Shown here: in pieces, positions 54,099 through 63,232 of the stretch
Position numbering within the stretch: the first letter of the stretch is position 1
Layout: each line of letters starts with the position of its first letter
From: Streptomyces flaveolus
Lineage (GTDB): Bacteria; Actinomycetota; Actinomycetes; Streptomycetales; Streptomycetaceae
Assembly: GCF_000716535.1 (NCBI RefSeq)
Contig: NZ_JNWV01000020.1
Span: 62,001-126,000 of the forward strand
DNA: 64,000 nucleotides
Direction: 5' to 3'
Made by a program: the position numbers and the translations under genes
Notes under the pieces: model-generated
Told to the model about the DNA's origin: nothing
Seen by the model: the letters and a program-made list of their open reading frames with translations, nothing else
The model's database searches: none

Positions 54099-55072
54099 GC
54101 ACCAACGTGCTGCGCACCCCCGACGGCTGGTGGGCCGTCCTCCCCCAAGCTCTCGACTCCGCTCGAGCAGGGGGGACCCCCACCGAGCGCGCCGTCCGCA
54201 TCGAGACCAAGGCGGTCACCACCGCCGAACTGCTCGCCGACCGGGCCGCCGTGCAGGCGGCCACCGCCTCCGGCGAGAACGGCACACCCGTCGCCGACCT
54301 GGTGGCGCTGCCTCCGGTCACCACCCCCTGCCGAGTGGTCGCCCAGATGGTCAACTACCGCAGCCACGCCAAGGACTCGGGCTTCACGGGCGACATACCG
54401 CCCACCTTCTTCCGCAAGGCGTCCGGCTCGGTCAGCGGCCCGCACGACACGATCGTCCGCCCGGCACACGTGAACTTCCTCGACTACGAAGTCGAACTCG
54501 GCCTCGTCATGAGCGCGACGCTCCCGGTGGGCACGGTGGTGGAGGAGCAGGACCTTCCTTCGTACGTCGCCGGGCTCGTCCTCACCAACGACGTCAGCGC
54601 CCGCGACGTCCAGCTGACCAAGACCCAGTTCTACGAGAGCAAGTCCTACCCGACCTTCACGCCGACGGGTCCGTACCTGGCCCTGCTGGAGCCGGAGGAC
54701 TTCGACCGTCTGATCGACCTGCGACTGCGGCTGTCGGTGAACGGTGTAACGCGTCAGGACCGCACCCTGGCCGACATGATCGTGCGGCCCGCGCAGGCGC
54801 TCACCCTGCTCGCCCGTTTCCAGACCCTCGACCCGGGCGACCTGCTGCTGACCGGTACGCCCGGCGGCACCGCCCTGAAGGCCCCGCCCAAGCCGGTCGA
54901 GAAGATCGCCGCGCTGCTGCCGCCCGCGCTGAAGTGGAAGGCGTTCTTCAACGGCCAGGCCAAGAACCCCCTGTACCTGCGCGACGGTGACCTCGTCACC
55001 GCCACGATCGCCACCCCCGACGGGCGGATCGACCTGGGCGAGCAGCGGACCGCTGTGGCGGACGCGACGTGA
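54095..55072 (+). CDS. Fumarylacetoacetate hydrolase family protein
   Basis: The protein has 325 residues. The FAH-fold signature is present: QMVNYRSHA, FFRKASGSVSGP, the metal ligands in DYEVELGLV and TNDVSARD, and a GDLLLTGTPGGTAL loop. Members hydrolyse or decarboxylate ring-fission products. Residues about 15-30 (VLPQALDSARAGGTPTE) are encoded by a palindromic repeat (54140-54180) that appears to have inserted in frame ahead of the conserved AVRIETK region. The start overlaps the dioxygenase stop by 4 bp and the end overlaps the hydroxylase start, so translation is coupled. Confidence 0.9.
   Translation: MSTNVLRTPDGWWAVLPQALDSARAGGTPTERAVRIETKAVTTAELLADRAAVQAATASGENGTPVADLVALPPVTTPCRVVAQMVNYRSHAKDSGFTGDIPPTFFRKASGSVSGPHDTIVRPAHVNFLDYEVELGLVMSATLPVGTVVEEQDLPSYVAGLVLTNDVSARDVQLTKTQFYESKSYPTFTPTGPYLALLEPEDFDRLIDLRLRLSVNGVTRQDRTLADMIVRPAQALTLLARFQTLDPGDLLLTGTPGGTALKAPPKPVEKIAALLPPALKWKAFFNGQAKNPLYLRDGDLVTATIATPDGRIDLGEQRTAVADAT
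54140..54180. repeat. Palindromic REP-like repeat inside a coding region
   Basis: The segment runs CTCCCCCAAGC, TCTCGACTCC, GCTCGAGCAG, GGGGGACCCC and can fold on itself through GGGGG/CCCCC and CTCGA/TCGAG pairing. I recall similar sequences as scattered, mostly intergenic repeats in streptomycetes. Here it is read as codons of the FAH-family gene without disturbing the frame. Confidence 0.65.
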
Positions 55073-56697
55073 GCGCCGCATCCCGGAGACCGGTAGTGAT
55101 CATCGGCGCGGGACCCGTCGGAGTCACGGCCGCGCTCCTGCTCGCCCGGCACGGAGTGCCCAGCCTGCTCCTCGAACGCCACCGGGACGTCTACCCCCTG
55201 CCGCGCGCCGTCGTCGTGGACGACGAGGTTCGCCGGATCCTGCAGAGCGTCGGCGTCCACGAGGAGTTCGCCACCCTCGCCAGGCCGGCGCCCGGGTTGC
55301 GGCTGCTGGACGCCCGGCGCCGCGTGATCGCCGAGTTCCCACGGTCCCTGCACGGCCACCACGGCTTCCCGCAGACCAGCATGTTCGACCAGCCAGAGCT
55401 GGAACGGCTGCTGCGCGACGCCCTGGCCCGTCGCCCCGAGTGCGAGCTGAGGGGCGGGGTGGAGGTCGTGTCCGTCAGCCAGGACACCGACGGAACGGCT
55501 CCGGTCCGGGTCACCTTCCGCCACGATGGCAGCGACGAGGACGAGCACGTGTGGGCCGACGCCGTCCTCGGCTGCGACGGCGCGGGCAGCATCACCCGCG
55601 ACGCCATCGGCGCCGTGTGGGAGGACCTGCGTTTCGAGGAGAGCTGGCGGGTCATCGACGTGCGCACCAGCCTCCCGGTGCGCACCTGGGAAGGTGCCGA
55701 GCAGATCTGCTGCCCCACCCGCCCGGCCACCTTCATGCGAGTCGGCGAGGACCGCTACCGCTGGGAGTTCCGACTGGCCGAGGGTGAGCCCTTGGACGGC
55801 CCGGAAGGGCTGGAGCAGCTGCGCGAGCTGGTGGCCCCCTGGGTCGACCTGCCGTCCGCTGCCCACGGGGGCGGGGGCGACGACTTCGAGGTGATCCGGC
55901 AGGCGCGGTACACCTTCCGGGCCCGCGTCGCCGACCGCTGGCACCGTGGGCGCGTCTTCCTGCTGGGCGACGCGGCCCACCTCACCCCGCCCTTCATCGG
56001 GCAGGGCCTGTGCGCGGGCCTGCGCGACGCCCGCAACCTCACCTGGAAACTCGCCCGCGTCCTCCAGCAGGGCGCGGACGACCGGTTGCTGGACACCTAC
56101 CAGCAGGAGCGCAAGCCGCACGCCCGCCACGTGATCCGCCTCGCGGTCGCCGTCGGCTGGGCCATGACCGGCGGACAGGACCGCGGAGCGGCCCTCCGCC
56201 GGGCCGTCGTGGGCGCGGCATGCCGCATCCCCGGCGTGACCGCGGCGGTGAGCCGCGACCTCAGCCCCGCACTGACCGCCAATCCGCTGGTACGGCGCCG
56301 CCCCCGGCTGACGGGCCGCGTGCTGGCCGGCACCTTCTCCCCCCAGCCCTGGGTACGACACGACGGCAGGCGAGTGCGCCTCGACGACGTCCTCGGGGAC
56401 TCTTTCGCCGTCCTGACCGCCGTACCGCCGACAGCGCGGATGACGGCAGTGGCCACGGCACTGGACGCACTCACGATCCACGTCGACGACCTGGACGACG
56501 ACGGCACCTTGGCCGCCTGGCTGGCCCGCGGGCGCGCCGACGCCGTCCTGGTGCGCCCCGACCACGTCGTGATGGACACCGTCCCAACCGGCACAAGCGA
56601 CTTCACGGGCACCACCGTCTGGGCCCCGCTGCTGCACACGACCCGCCGCCCCGCCGAAGCCCGGCCCGACCCCCTGCCGAGGAGCACCGCATCATGA
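55069..56697 (+). CDS. FAD-dependent monooxygenase, MhpA-like aromatic hydroxylase
   Basis: The protein has 542 residues. The FAD-binding motif is VIIGAGPVGVTAALLLARHG at the N-terminus, and the second FAD motif is LLGDAAHLTPPFIGQG near residue 300. The size and the C-terminal thioredoxin-like tail match 3-(3-hydroxyphenyl)propionate hydroxylase and related class A flavin hydroxylases. It would convert a phenolic substrate to a catechol for the extradiol dioxygenase. Starts with GTG overlapping the FAH stop by 4 bp; the stop overlaps the next start. Confidence 0.9.
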   Translation: MSAASRRPVVIIGAGPVGVTAALLLARHGVPSLLLERHRDVYPLPRAVVVDDEVRRILQSVGVHEEFATLARPAPGLRLLDARRRVIAEFPRSLHGHHGFPQTSMFDQPELERLLRDALARRPECELRGGVEVVSVSQDTDGTAPVRVTFRHDGSDEDEHVWADAVLGCDGAGSITRDAIGAVWEDLRFEESWRVIDVRTSLPVRTWEGAEQICCPTRPATFMRVGEDRYRWEFRLAEGEPLDGPEGLEQLRELVAPWVDLPSAAHGGGGDDFEVIRQARYTFRARVADRWHRGRVFLLGDAAHLTPPFIGQGLCAGLRDARNLTWKLARVLQQGADDRLLDTYQQERKPHARHVIRLAVAVGWAMTGGQDRGAALRRAVVGAACRIPGVTAAVSRDLSPALTANPLVRRRPRLTGRVLAGTFSPQPWVRHDGRRVRLDDVLGDSFAVLTAVPPTARMTAVATALDALTIHVDDLDDDGTLAAWLARGRADAVLVRPDHVVMDTVPTGTSDFTGTTVWAPLLHTTRRPAEARPDPLPRSTAS

Positions 56698-58727
56698 CCA
56701 CCCCGCGCCTCGCGCCGTACCCGGAACCCTTCTTCACCCCCGATCCGGACACGGCCGCCCGCAGCCGCATCGCGGACTTCGCCCAGTGGGCAGCCCATCA
56801 CCGGGACACGCTGGCCGGCGAAGCCCCGACGGACTACCAAGCCCTGTACCGCTGGTCGGTCACCGACCTGGAAGAATTCTGGGCCGCGGTGTGGGAGTAC
56901 TTCGACATCGACGCCGCCACTCCGTACGAGCGGGTGCTGGCCGAGGAAGCCATGCCCGGCGCCCGCTGGTTCCCCGGCGCCACCCTCAACTACGCCCACC
57001 ACGCACTGCGCAACCTGCACCCGGACGCCCCCGCGATCACCGCGCTGGACGAGACCGGAGCCGCCTACGAGATCAGGGGCCGACAGCTCCGCGCCCGGGT
57101 CGCCTCCGTCGCGGCCACCCTGCGCGACCTGGGCGTCGGACAGGGCGACCGGGTGGTCGGCTACCTGCCCAACACCCCCCACGCCGTCATCGCCTTCCTC
57201 GCCACCGCCAGCCTGGGCGCGGTGTGGTCCGTGTGCGGCCAGGACTACGCGCCCAAGGCCGCCGCCGACCGCTTCGCCCAGCTCGAACCCACGGTGCTCA
57301 TCACCGCGGACGGCTACCTCTTCAACGGCACCCGTCACGACCGCCGCGCCGCCTCCCTCGACCTGGCCGCCGCCCTGCCCACGCTCAAGGCCACGGTCCT
57401 CGTGGACCACCTGGGCCTTGCGTGGCCCGCGACCCGGGCCGCCAGGCTGACGGTTCCCTGGGAGGACGCGGCCGGCCGCGCCGAGTATCTGGCCATCGCC
57501 CCGGTTCCGTTCGACCACCCGCTGTGGATCGTCTTCTCCTCCGGCACCACCGGGCTGCCCAAAGGCATCGTCCACGGTCACGGAGGCGTCCTGCTGGAAC
57601 ACCTCAAGATCCTCGGCCTGCACTGCGACCTGGGCGTCGGGGACCGCCTGCTATGGTACACCACCACCCACTGGATGATGTGGAACCTGGTCGTCTCCAC
57701 CCTGCTGACCGGCGCCACCACCTGCACCTACGACGGCAGCCCCGCCCCCGTGGCGCACCCGGACGTCCTGTGGCAGCTGGCGGCCCGCCACAAGGTCACC
57801 GTCTTCGGCACCAGCCCCCAGTACCTGCTGGCCATGGCCAAACTCGGCGTCGAACCCTCCGTGCACGACCTGTCGGCGATCCGCGTCATCGGCTGCACCG
57901 GCTCCACCCTGCCCGCCTCCGCCTACCCCTGGGTCCGCGACCACGTCGGCGCAGGCGTCCAGCTCACCTCCACCAGCGGCGGCACGGACGTCGTCTCCGG
58001 CTTCGCCGGCAGCGCCCCCACCACCCCGGTGTGGGCCGGTGAGCTGTCGGCCCCCAACCTCGGCGTGGCGCTCGCGGCCTACGACGACGCGGGACGGCCG
58101 GTCGTCGATCAGGTCGGCGAACTGGTCGTCACCCGCCCGATGCCGTCCATGCCGCTGTACTTCTGGAACGACCCCGACGGCAGCCGCTACCGCGACGCCT
58201 ACTTCAGCGCCTACCCGGGCGTGTGGCGGCACGGCGACTGGATCACCCTCACCTCCCACGGCTCGGTGATCGTCCACGGCCGCTCCGACGCCACCCTCAA
58301 CCGCAACGGCGTACGCCTGGGCAGCGCCGACATCCACGACATCGTCGAACACCTCCCCGAGATCACCGAGGCCCTCGTCATCGGTGCGGAGGAACCCGAC
58401 GGCGGCTACTGGATGCCGCTCTTCGTGGTCCTCGCCGACGGGGTCGGTCTGGACGAGTCCATGTGCGAGAAGATCCGCGACGCGATCCGCACCGGCGCCT
58501 CCCCCCGCCACGTCCCCGACGAGATCCTCGCCGTGCCGGCCATCCCGCACACGAAGACCGGCAAGAAGCTCGAGGTCCCGGTCAAGCGCCTCCTTCAGGG
58601 CGCCCGCGCCGACCAGGTCCTCAACCCCTCCGCGGTCGACAACCCCGACCTGATCGCCTACTTCGCCGGCCTGGGCGCCGAACGCCGCCAGGCCCGCCGC
58701 CCGCACACCCCCGAAGGCGCCTCGTGA
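56694..58727 (+). CDS. Acetoacetyl-CoA synthetase (acetoacetate-CoA ligase)
   Basis: The protein has 677 residues. The AMP-binding P-loop is FSSGTTGLPKGIVHGHGG at about residue 280, with TSGGTDVVSGF and HGDWITLTSHG later, and the C-terminal catalytic Lys in HTKTGKKLEVP. The N-terminal part (WSVTDLEEFWAAVWEYFDI) and the W-x-P-G-A-T-L-N-Y segment are characteristic of the acetoacetyl-CoA synthetase group in the acetyl-CoA synthetase superfamily. In this operon it may activate acetoacetate or a related ketoacid released by the FAH-family hydrolase. It overlaps its neighbours by 4 bp on each side. Confidence 0.9.
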   Translation: MTTPRLAPYPEPFFTPDPDTAARSRIADFAQWAAHHRDTLAGEAPTDYQALYRWSVTDLEEFWAAVWEYFDIDAATPYERVLAEEAMPGARWFPGATLNYAHHALRNLHPDAPAITALDETGAAYEIRGRQLRARVASVAATLRDLGVGQGDRVVGYLPNTPHAVIAFLATASLGAVWSVCGQDYAPKAAADRFAQLEPTVLITADGYLFNGTRHDRRAASLDLAAALPTLKATVLVDHLGLAWPATRAARLTVPWEDAAGRAEYLAIAPVPFDHPLWIVFSSGTTGLPKGIVHGHGGVLLEHLKILGLHCDLGVGDRLLWYTTTHWMMWNLVVSTLLTGATTCTYDGSPAPVAHPDVLWQLAARHKVTVFGTSPQYLLAMAKLGVEPSVHDLSAIRVIGCTGSTLPASAYPWVRDHVGAGVQLTSTSGGTDVVSGFAGSAPTTPVWAGELSAPNLGVALAAYDDAGRPVVDQVGELVVTRPMPSMPLYFWNDPDGSRYRDAYFSAYPGVWRHGDWITLTSHGSVIVHGRSDATLNRNGVRLGSADIHDIVEHLPEITEALVIGAEEPDGGYWMPLFVVLADGVGLDESMCEKIRDAIRTGASPRHVPDEILAVPAIPHTKTGKKLEVPVKRLLQGARADQVLNPSAVDNPDLIAYFAGLGAERRQARRPHTPEGAS

Positions 58728-59071
58728 TCCTCTCCGCCTCGCTGACCTGTCTCCTCGCGCTGATCTTCGCCCTGCTGGGCACGGCCAAGATCCTGGCCCT
58801 GGGTCCGATGCCCGAGCTGGCCGCCCACGCCGGCTTCACCACCGCGGCCTACCGGGTCATCGGCGGCCTGGAGCTGGCGGGCGCCGTCGGCGTGGCCCTC
58901 GGCCCGGTCGTACCGCTGTGCGGCGGCCTGGCCGGCATCGGACTGCTGATGCTGCTCGCCGGTGCCGTGACCACGCACGCACGCAAGGGCGACGGGCTGA
59001 CCAAGCTCCTCCCCGCGGTGACATGCGCGGCCCTGGTCGCCTGGTACCTCGTACTCCTCGCCGGCCTCTGA
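58724..59071 (+). CDS. DoxX-like membrane protein
   Basis: A protein of 115 residues with about four hydrophobic helices (LTCLLALIFALLGTAKIL, then GLAGIGLLMLLAGAV). The pattern fits the DoxX/DUF4870-like small membrane family. It starts with GTG overlapping the ligase stop by 4 bp and is the last gene of the operon. The role is unknown; such proteins often accompany oxidoreductase operons. Confidence 0.8.
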   Translation: MILSASLTCLLALIFALLGTAKILALGPMPELAAHAGFTTAAYRVIGGLELAGAVGVALGPVVPLCGGLAGIGLLMLLAGAVTTHARKGDGLTKLLPAVTCAALVAWYLVLLAGL

Positions 59072-59143
59072 CCCGTTCCGGGGGACTGCCGGCGGCCACT
59101 CGTCCTGATAGCGAGCCCACGGCGGGGCTGGCAGACTGACTCT

Positions 59144-59845
59144 GTGGTTCCGCTGACGGTCGCGGCGGATCAGATCGCGTCCTCATCGCTTACCGGCGCC
59201 AGTGTGGTGTCAGTCTGCGCACTGCTCTTCACCGTCGCGTCGTTCTGGTGGCTCAACGCCCGACAGGGACGCCTGCAGGCGTGGGAACCTCATTCCTTCG
59301 CGGCGATCGTCCACGGTTCCACGGCACGCCTACGACTGCCGCTCGTCCTGCACAACACCGGTCCCAAGCCGATCGTCGTGCAGGACCTCATCCTGACCTT
59401 CCCCGATGAGCCCGCCTCTCATCTGCCACTGCTGTGGGTGTCCTCCCCGTCCCGGCTCCAACCGGGGCCGGACAAGGAGACGAAGCTGCCCGCCGGATTC
59501 GTCGTGCCCGGCAGAGAAGCGCAACAACTCTTCCTCGAGTTCGAGGCCCCGTTTTCCGGATTCCTCCCGGAGGCCCGTGACTACAAGGCCCAGCTACAGG
59601 TGCGGGTCGGCCACCGCAAGGGATGGCGCCCCCTGCTGACGTTCACCCTGCGGGCCGCCAACATCATCGATCCAGACCGCTACACCGTCTACAACAACGC
59701 ACCGGTCGAACTGACGAAGGAAGACCGAAGGAGAGCGGATGCCGCGCTCCTCGAACTGCTGGAAGAGCACGGGGACGGCTCCCCTCCGGGCGGCAGGAGA
59801 CAGGGGGATCCGCCTGATGACGGCGACGCCGACACAAGCGGCTGA
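59144..59845 (+). CDS. Membrane-anchored hypothetical protein
   Basis: This 233-residue protein has a single N-terminal transmembrane segment (GASVVSVCALLFTVASFWWL) followed by a predicted beta-sandwich-like domain (LPLVLHNTGPKPIVVQDLIL) and a charged, Gly/Pro-rich tail. I do not recognise the family, although the immunoglobulin-like pattern is common in actinomycete proteins of unknown function. It starts with GTG 72 bp after the DoxX-like gene and may or may not belong to that operon. Confidence 0.7.
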   Translation: MVPLTVAADQIASSSLTGASVVSVCALLFTVASFWWLNARQGRLQAWEPHSFAAIVHGSTARLRLPLVLHNTGPKPIVVQDLILTFPDEPASHLPLLWVSSPSRLQPGPDKETKLPAGFVVPGREAQQLFLEFEAPFSGFLPEARDYKAQLQVRVGHRKGWRPLLTFTLRAANIIDPDRYTVYNNAPVELTKEDRRRADAALLELLEEHGDGSPPGGRRQGDPPDDGDADTSG

Positions 59846-60164
59846 TGCCGAGTCCCGAATCGGCGCGGCGGGCATTCTCTCCCTGGTCATGGTCCACCGC
59901 CGAGAACCTTTCCGAAGCTGGGCGTAGCGTGAAGTAACGGGTGCCTGTCCGGACTCGTACTGGAGCGAGCGGGTCCGGGGCACGGGGCTCGGCAAACCCG
60001 TGAGCCCAGAGCCCTTGCATGATCACCTCGGGTGAGCCGGTTAAGGGTCTGGGAGAGTCCAATGCCGATCACAGCCGCGGCACCGGCCAGGGCATCGACC
60101 CCGGCATCGCTCTGCCTGGAGCGTCCGCCAGGTTCCGCGTGGACCGGGAGACGAAAGGCCACTC
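59846..60164. other. Intergenic region
   Basis: No gene is supported. An imperfect inverted repeat around 59941-59982 (TGCC...GGACTCG with CGAG...GGGGCA) may be a terminator. The rest probably holds the promoter of the next gene. Confidence 0.4.
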
Positions 60165-61235
60165 ATGCCTCGATCCATGCGCGCGCTCGTAGCCGTAGCG
60201 GCCGGCGAGCCCACCGACGTCCTGCGGCTGGAATCACGGCCGGTTCCCACGCCGGACGCCGGTCAGGCGTTGATCCGTGTGAAGGCGACCCCGGTTCACG
60301 CGAGTGACCTGCACGTACTGCGCGGCCGCTACGGCTTCTCGCCGGAGTTTCCCGCCGTCGGGGGCAACATGGAGTGCGTGGGCCGTATCGCAGACCTGGG
60401 CCCGCGAACCGAGGGGCTGGAGATCGGTGAGCGCGTGGTGGTCGCCGCTATCCCAGCTGTACCCGGGCCCCCTGTGGCAGGCACCTGGCAGGAATACCTC
60501 GTCGCCGACACACACAGGCTGCTGTCGGCCCCCGACCAGCTGAGCAACTCCAGCGCCTGCCAACTCGCCGTCAATCCATTGACCGCGCTGCTCCTCGTAA
60601 CGCGCGAACTCGGCGTACGGCCGGGCGAATGGCTGTTGCAGACCGCCGCGGGATCCACCGTCGGCCGGCTCGTAATCCAGCTGTCCCGGCATCTGGGGAT
60701 TCGCACGATCAATGTCGTGCGCCGACGTGCTGCTGTCAAGGAGATCACAGCGCTCGGTGGAGACGAGGTCATCTGTACGGAGGACGAGGACCTGGTGCAG
60801 CGCGTCGCTGAGATCGCGGGACCGGCCGGCGTGCGGAAGGCCATCGACTGTGTCGCGGGCCCCGTCGGCGCCCAAGTGTCCCAGGCCCTGGCTCCGCGTG
60901 GAGAGCTGGTGGTGTACGGCGCGCTCTCCACCCACCGGCAGACCGACCCGGCGGCGCTGACTATTCCGCTCCAGGCCCGCTCGGTCATCTACGAGACCAA
61001 AACAGTCCGTGGGTTCTGGCTGAATCGCTGGTTCGGCAGCGCCTCACCGGAGGACGCGCTGCACGCGCTGGCCCAGGTGCGCGGTCTCGTCGCCGACGGG
61101 GTGCTGAGCATCCCCCAGGGCCGGCCGTTCCCGCTCGAAGCCTTCGCAGAAGCCGTCGCGCTCGCCGAAGCACCCGCCCGCGGCACCAAGCCACTGTTCG
61201 TCTTCGACGAGGGGCGGGACGAAGGTGATGGGTAG
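60165..61235 (+). CDS. Zinc-binding dehydrogenase, enoyl-thioester reductase-like (MDR)
   Basis: The protein has 356 residues. The GroES-like domain (VHASDLHVLRGRYG, then VGGNMECVGRI) lacks the zinc cysteines. The Rossmann part has WLLQTAAGSTVGRLVIQLSR, and NVVRRRAAVKE suggests NADPH preference. The pattern is close to mitochondrial-type trans-2-enoyl-thioester reductases (MECR/Etr1), including the FWLNRWF motif near the C-terminus. It could reduce enoyl-CoA or other activated alkenes. The gene stands alone with a strong terminator 218 bp downstream. Confidence 0.85.
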   Translation: MPRSMRALVAVAAGEPTDVLRLESRPVPTPDAGQALIRVKATPVHASDLHVLRGRYGFSPEFPAVGGNMECVGRIADLGPRTEGLEIGERVVVAAIPAVPGPPVAGTWQEYLVADTHRLLSAPDQLSNSSACQLAVNPLTALLLVTRELGVRPGEWLLQTAAGSTVGRLVIQLSRHLGIRTINVVRRRAAVKEITALGGDEVICTEDEDLVQRVAEIAGPAGVRKAIDCVAGPVGAQVSQALAPRGELVVYGALSTHRQTDPAALTIPLQARSVIYETKTVRGFWLNRWFGSASPEDALHALAQVRGLVADGVLSIPQGRPFPLEAFAEAVALAEAPARGTKPLFVFDEGRDEGDG

Positions 61236-61559
61236 GAAGCGGCCCTGCTTGTGCGACGGCAGTGCGGCACAAGCGGGTCAGCACCTGCGCCGGTGTTCCG
61301 GAGAGCCCTTGTACATCATCTCGGAAGCTGCGCTGTGTGGACTGGTCCGGGTGGACGGGTGCAACCGCAAATCCGGTGCACGTCCCGAGAGCATGCAGGA
61401 AACCGCATAAGGCCGCCGACTGAATGGTGCGCGCCGACGCAGCCGATCTCACGACGAAGCCGCACCAACACTCTCCGGTGCGGCTTCGTCACCTCACGGG
61501 TCCGTGCAGAGGCCCCGCCAGCATGCTCCCCGGCGAGCCTTGCCCTATCACGGGCGCTC
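61236..61559. other. Intergenic region with a terminator
   Basis: Only the hairpin at 61453-61490 is recognisable. No gene is supported. Confidence 0.5.
61453..61490. terminator. Strong hairpin terminator
   Basis: A perfect 14-bp stem (GACGAAGCCGCACC at 61453-61466 with GGTGCGGCTTCGTC at 61477-61490) has a 10-base loop. It can serve the MDR gene on the left and the propeller relic on the right. Confidence 0.8.
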
Positions 61560-61900
61560 TCACAGCAGTTCCCACGCTTGCAGCCAACCGCCGCTGGTGG
61601 AGACGAACATCATGCGGCTCTCAACGGCGGGTTGTCCGCGGCCTTCTTCGCTCCACCGCGCTGGCAGCTGGGCCGTACTCCGGCGGGTGCGCGGATCCCA
61701 CGCGTGCAGGACCCCAGTACGGTCACTGGCCCTGATCCGATCGCCCGCCATGAACGGCGTGGTGGTGAAGGCGCCGCCTGCGCTCTTGCGTCACAGCTCT
61801 CTGCCAGAGAGCGGATCGAGGACTACAAGCCGCCCTGGGTCGAATGCGGCGATGTAGCCGGCGTCGCCAGCGACCAAGGGGCCGTACTGATGCGTCGGGC
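61560..61900 (-). pseudogene. C-terminal relic of a PQQ-like beta-propeller protein
   Basis: The minus frame reads YGPLVAGDAGYIAAFDPGRL, then VVLDPLSGREL, a TGA where Trp is expected, then RKSAGGAFTTTPFMAGDRIR and LHAWDPRTRR to the stop at 61560. The repeat is of the PQQ-binding-like or Ser/Thr kinase sensor propeller type. The TGG to TGA change and the missing upstream part mark it as dead. Confidence 0.65.
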
Positions 61901-61989
61901 GACCTGAGTGTCAAACAACGGGTGTCCATTTTGCCCGTCCCAGGCCGGCGCCCGGCCGCACCCCGTAGTCAGATGAACCGTCGTGCGAC

Positions 61990-62035
61990 GGTAAGGGCCC
62001 GGCGTCCCGAAGCCGGGATGCCGGGCCCCCTTACC
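61990..62035 (-). terminator. Terminator of the cold-shock gene
   Basis: A long GC-rich stem pairs GGGCCCGGC...CCCG with CGGG...GCCGGGCCC around an AAGC loop. It begins about 10 bp after the csp stop on the minus strand. Confidence 0.75.
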
Positions 62036-62044
62036 GGGGCGCGA

Positions 62045-62248
62045 TCAGGCGGGGCGGATGTTCTCAGCCTGCGGGCCCTTCTGGCCCTGCGTGACGTCGA
62101 ACTCGACCTTCTGGCCCTCCTGCAGCTCGCGGTAGCCCTGGCTGGCGATGTTGGAGTAGTGGGCGAAGACGTCGGGGCCGCCGCCCTCCTGCTCGATGAA
62201 GCCGAAGCCCTTCTCGCTGTTGAACCACTTCACTGTGCCCTTGGCCAT
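62045..62248 (-). CDS. cspA: Cold shock protein (CspA family)
   Basis: The 67-residue protein is a single cold-shock domain. RNP1 is KGFGFI and RNP2 is DVFAHY, both intact; [20 protein letters not shown] is the canonical N-terminus. It acts as an RNA chaperone or antiterminator. I chose the ATG at 62248 over the in-frame upstream start at 62281 because the family begins MAKGTVKWF and AAAGGAGA precedes it. It lies 0.5 kb from a DUF5302 gene and 1 kb from a DEAD-box helicase gene, a csp-helicase neighbourhood I recall from streptomycete chromosomes. Confidence 0.93.
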   Translation of the reverse strand: MAKGTVKWFNSEKGFGFIEQEGGGPDVFAHYSNIASQGYRELQEGQKVEFDVTQGQKGPQAENIRPA

Positions 62249-62784
62249 GACTGTCTCCTTTGAGGGAAACCGGGCACGCACGGTGCGCGACCGGGAGGTG
62301 ATCGCCCTGGTCCGGAGAGGCGCTGAACAGCAAGAACGCCCGTGAGGCGATCACGGGCGAACGGAACTTCGGAACCACGACTGCTGATCACAACGCTATA
62401 ACGGCATGACGGAAGCCGCTAGCGAAAACGCGCCAGCATCCGGCCCGGAACGAAGGGCTGGATCGCCCGTGAGGCTCGGCCGATGGTGATCAAGCAGCTT
62501 CGCGCCCCTCTTTTCTGCACACGGCTGCGGCGAGGCATGGCCTCTCCCCGCCGCCGACTGTTCGCGGGTGGACCCCACCGATCATGCCCTCATCCCGGAA
62601 TTCCAGTTCGGCGGCGCCACCGACCCGAGCCAACCGCATCTGGGCCATTCCCCCAGGCAAGTCCCCGGCTACGCCCCGCCCGCAACGCGCGCACGGGCAT
62701 GCGCACGTCGCGGGCCACTGCACGGGACGCGCGAGTGGATAGCGCGAGTGCCGGTGAAGCGGTCAGATCGCGGGACTCATCGAC
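62249..62784. other. Long upstream region of the cold-shock gene
   Basis: No gene is supported. The first 150 bp are relatively low in GC and probably form a long 5' leader, as is usual for csp genes. CGCCCGTGAGGCGATCACGGGCG near 62338 could fold into a hairpin. Confidence 0.4.
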
Positions 62785-63027
62785 TCAGCCGCCGCTCTTG
62801 CGCCTGAACGACCGCTGGCTCGCAGCCGGGCCGTGCGCCGAACGCACCTTCGATGTATCGGACTTGGCGGCAACATCAGCGGCATCCGCCTGCGCACCGC
62901 GCTTGCGCGCCAGGGCTTCGCGGAACTTGCGCTTGAGGTCGTAGTTGCCGTCGCTGTCCGGCTCCAGAGGGGACGTCTCGGGGGCAGCCGGCTCCGAACC
63001 TTCCGTAGATACGGGCTCTGCGGTCAT
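62785..63027 (-). CDS. DUF5302 family protein
   Basis: An 80-residue protein. The conserved part is DLKRKFREALARKRGAQA followed by the C-terminal AHGPAASQRSFRRKSGG typical of this actinobacterial family. The N-terminal 35 residues are acidic and disordered-looking. The C-terminus is strongly basic, suggesting nucleic acid contact (inference). A strong AGGAGG site precedes the ATG at 63027. Confidence 0.88.
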   Translation of the reverse strand: MTAEPVSTEGSEPAAPETSPLEPDSDGNYDLKRKFREALARKRGAQADAADVAAKSDTSKVRSAHGPAASQRSFRRKSGG

Positions 63028-63232
63028 GGTGACCTCCTGGGTTCGGGGGTGGACAAGCACAGCTTGTCATGCCGGGCGCAGTGCCAGGCGCCGGCAACAT
63101 CATCTTGCTCCGTTTCGGCGGGCATCCCTCCCGCGGCCAAAGGCGTTGACTTCGTAGGTGAGGCACACAGGACGGCTTCGGGCCTGGCCGAGGGTTGTCG
63201 ATCCCGTGGCCAGGCTGCCAGGGCAACGGCTC

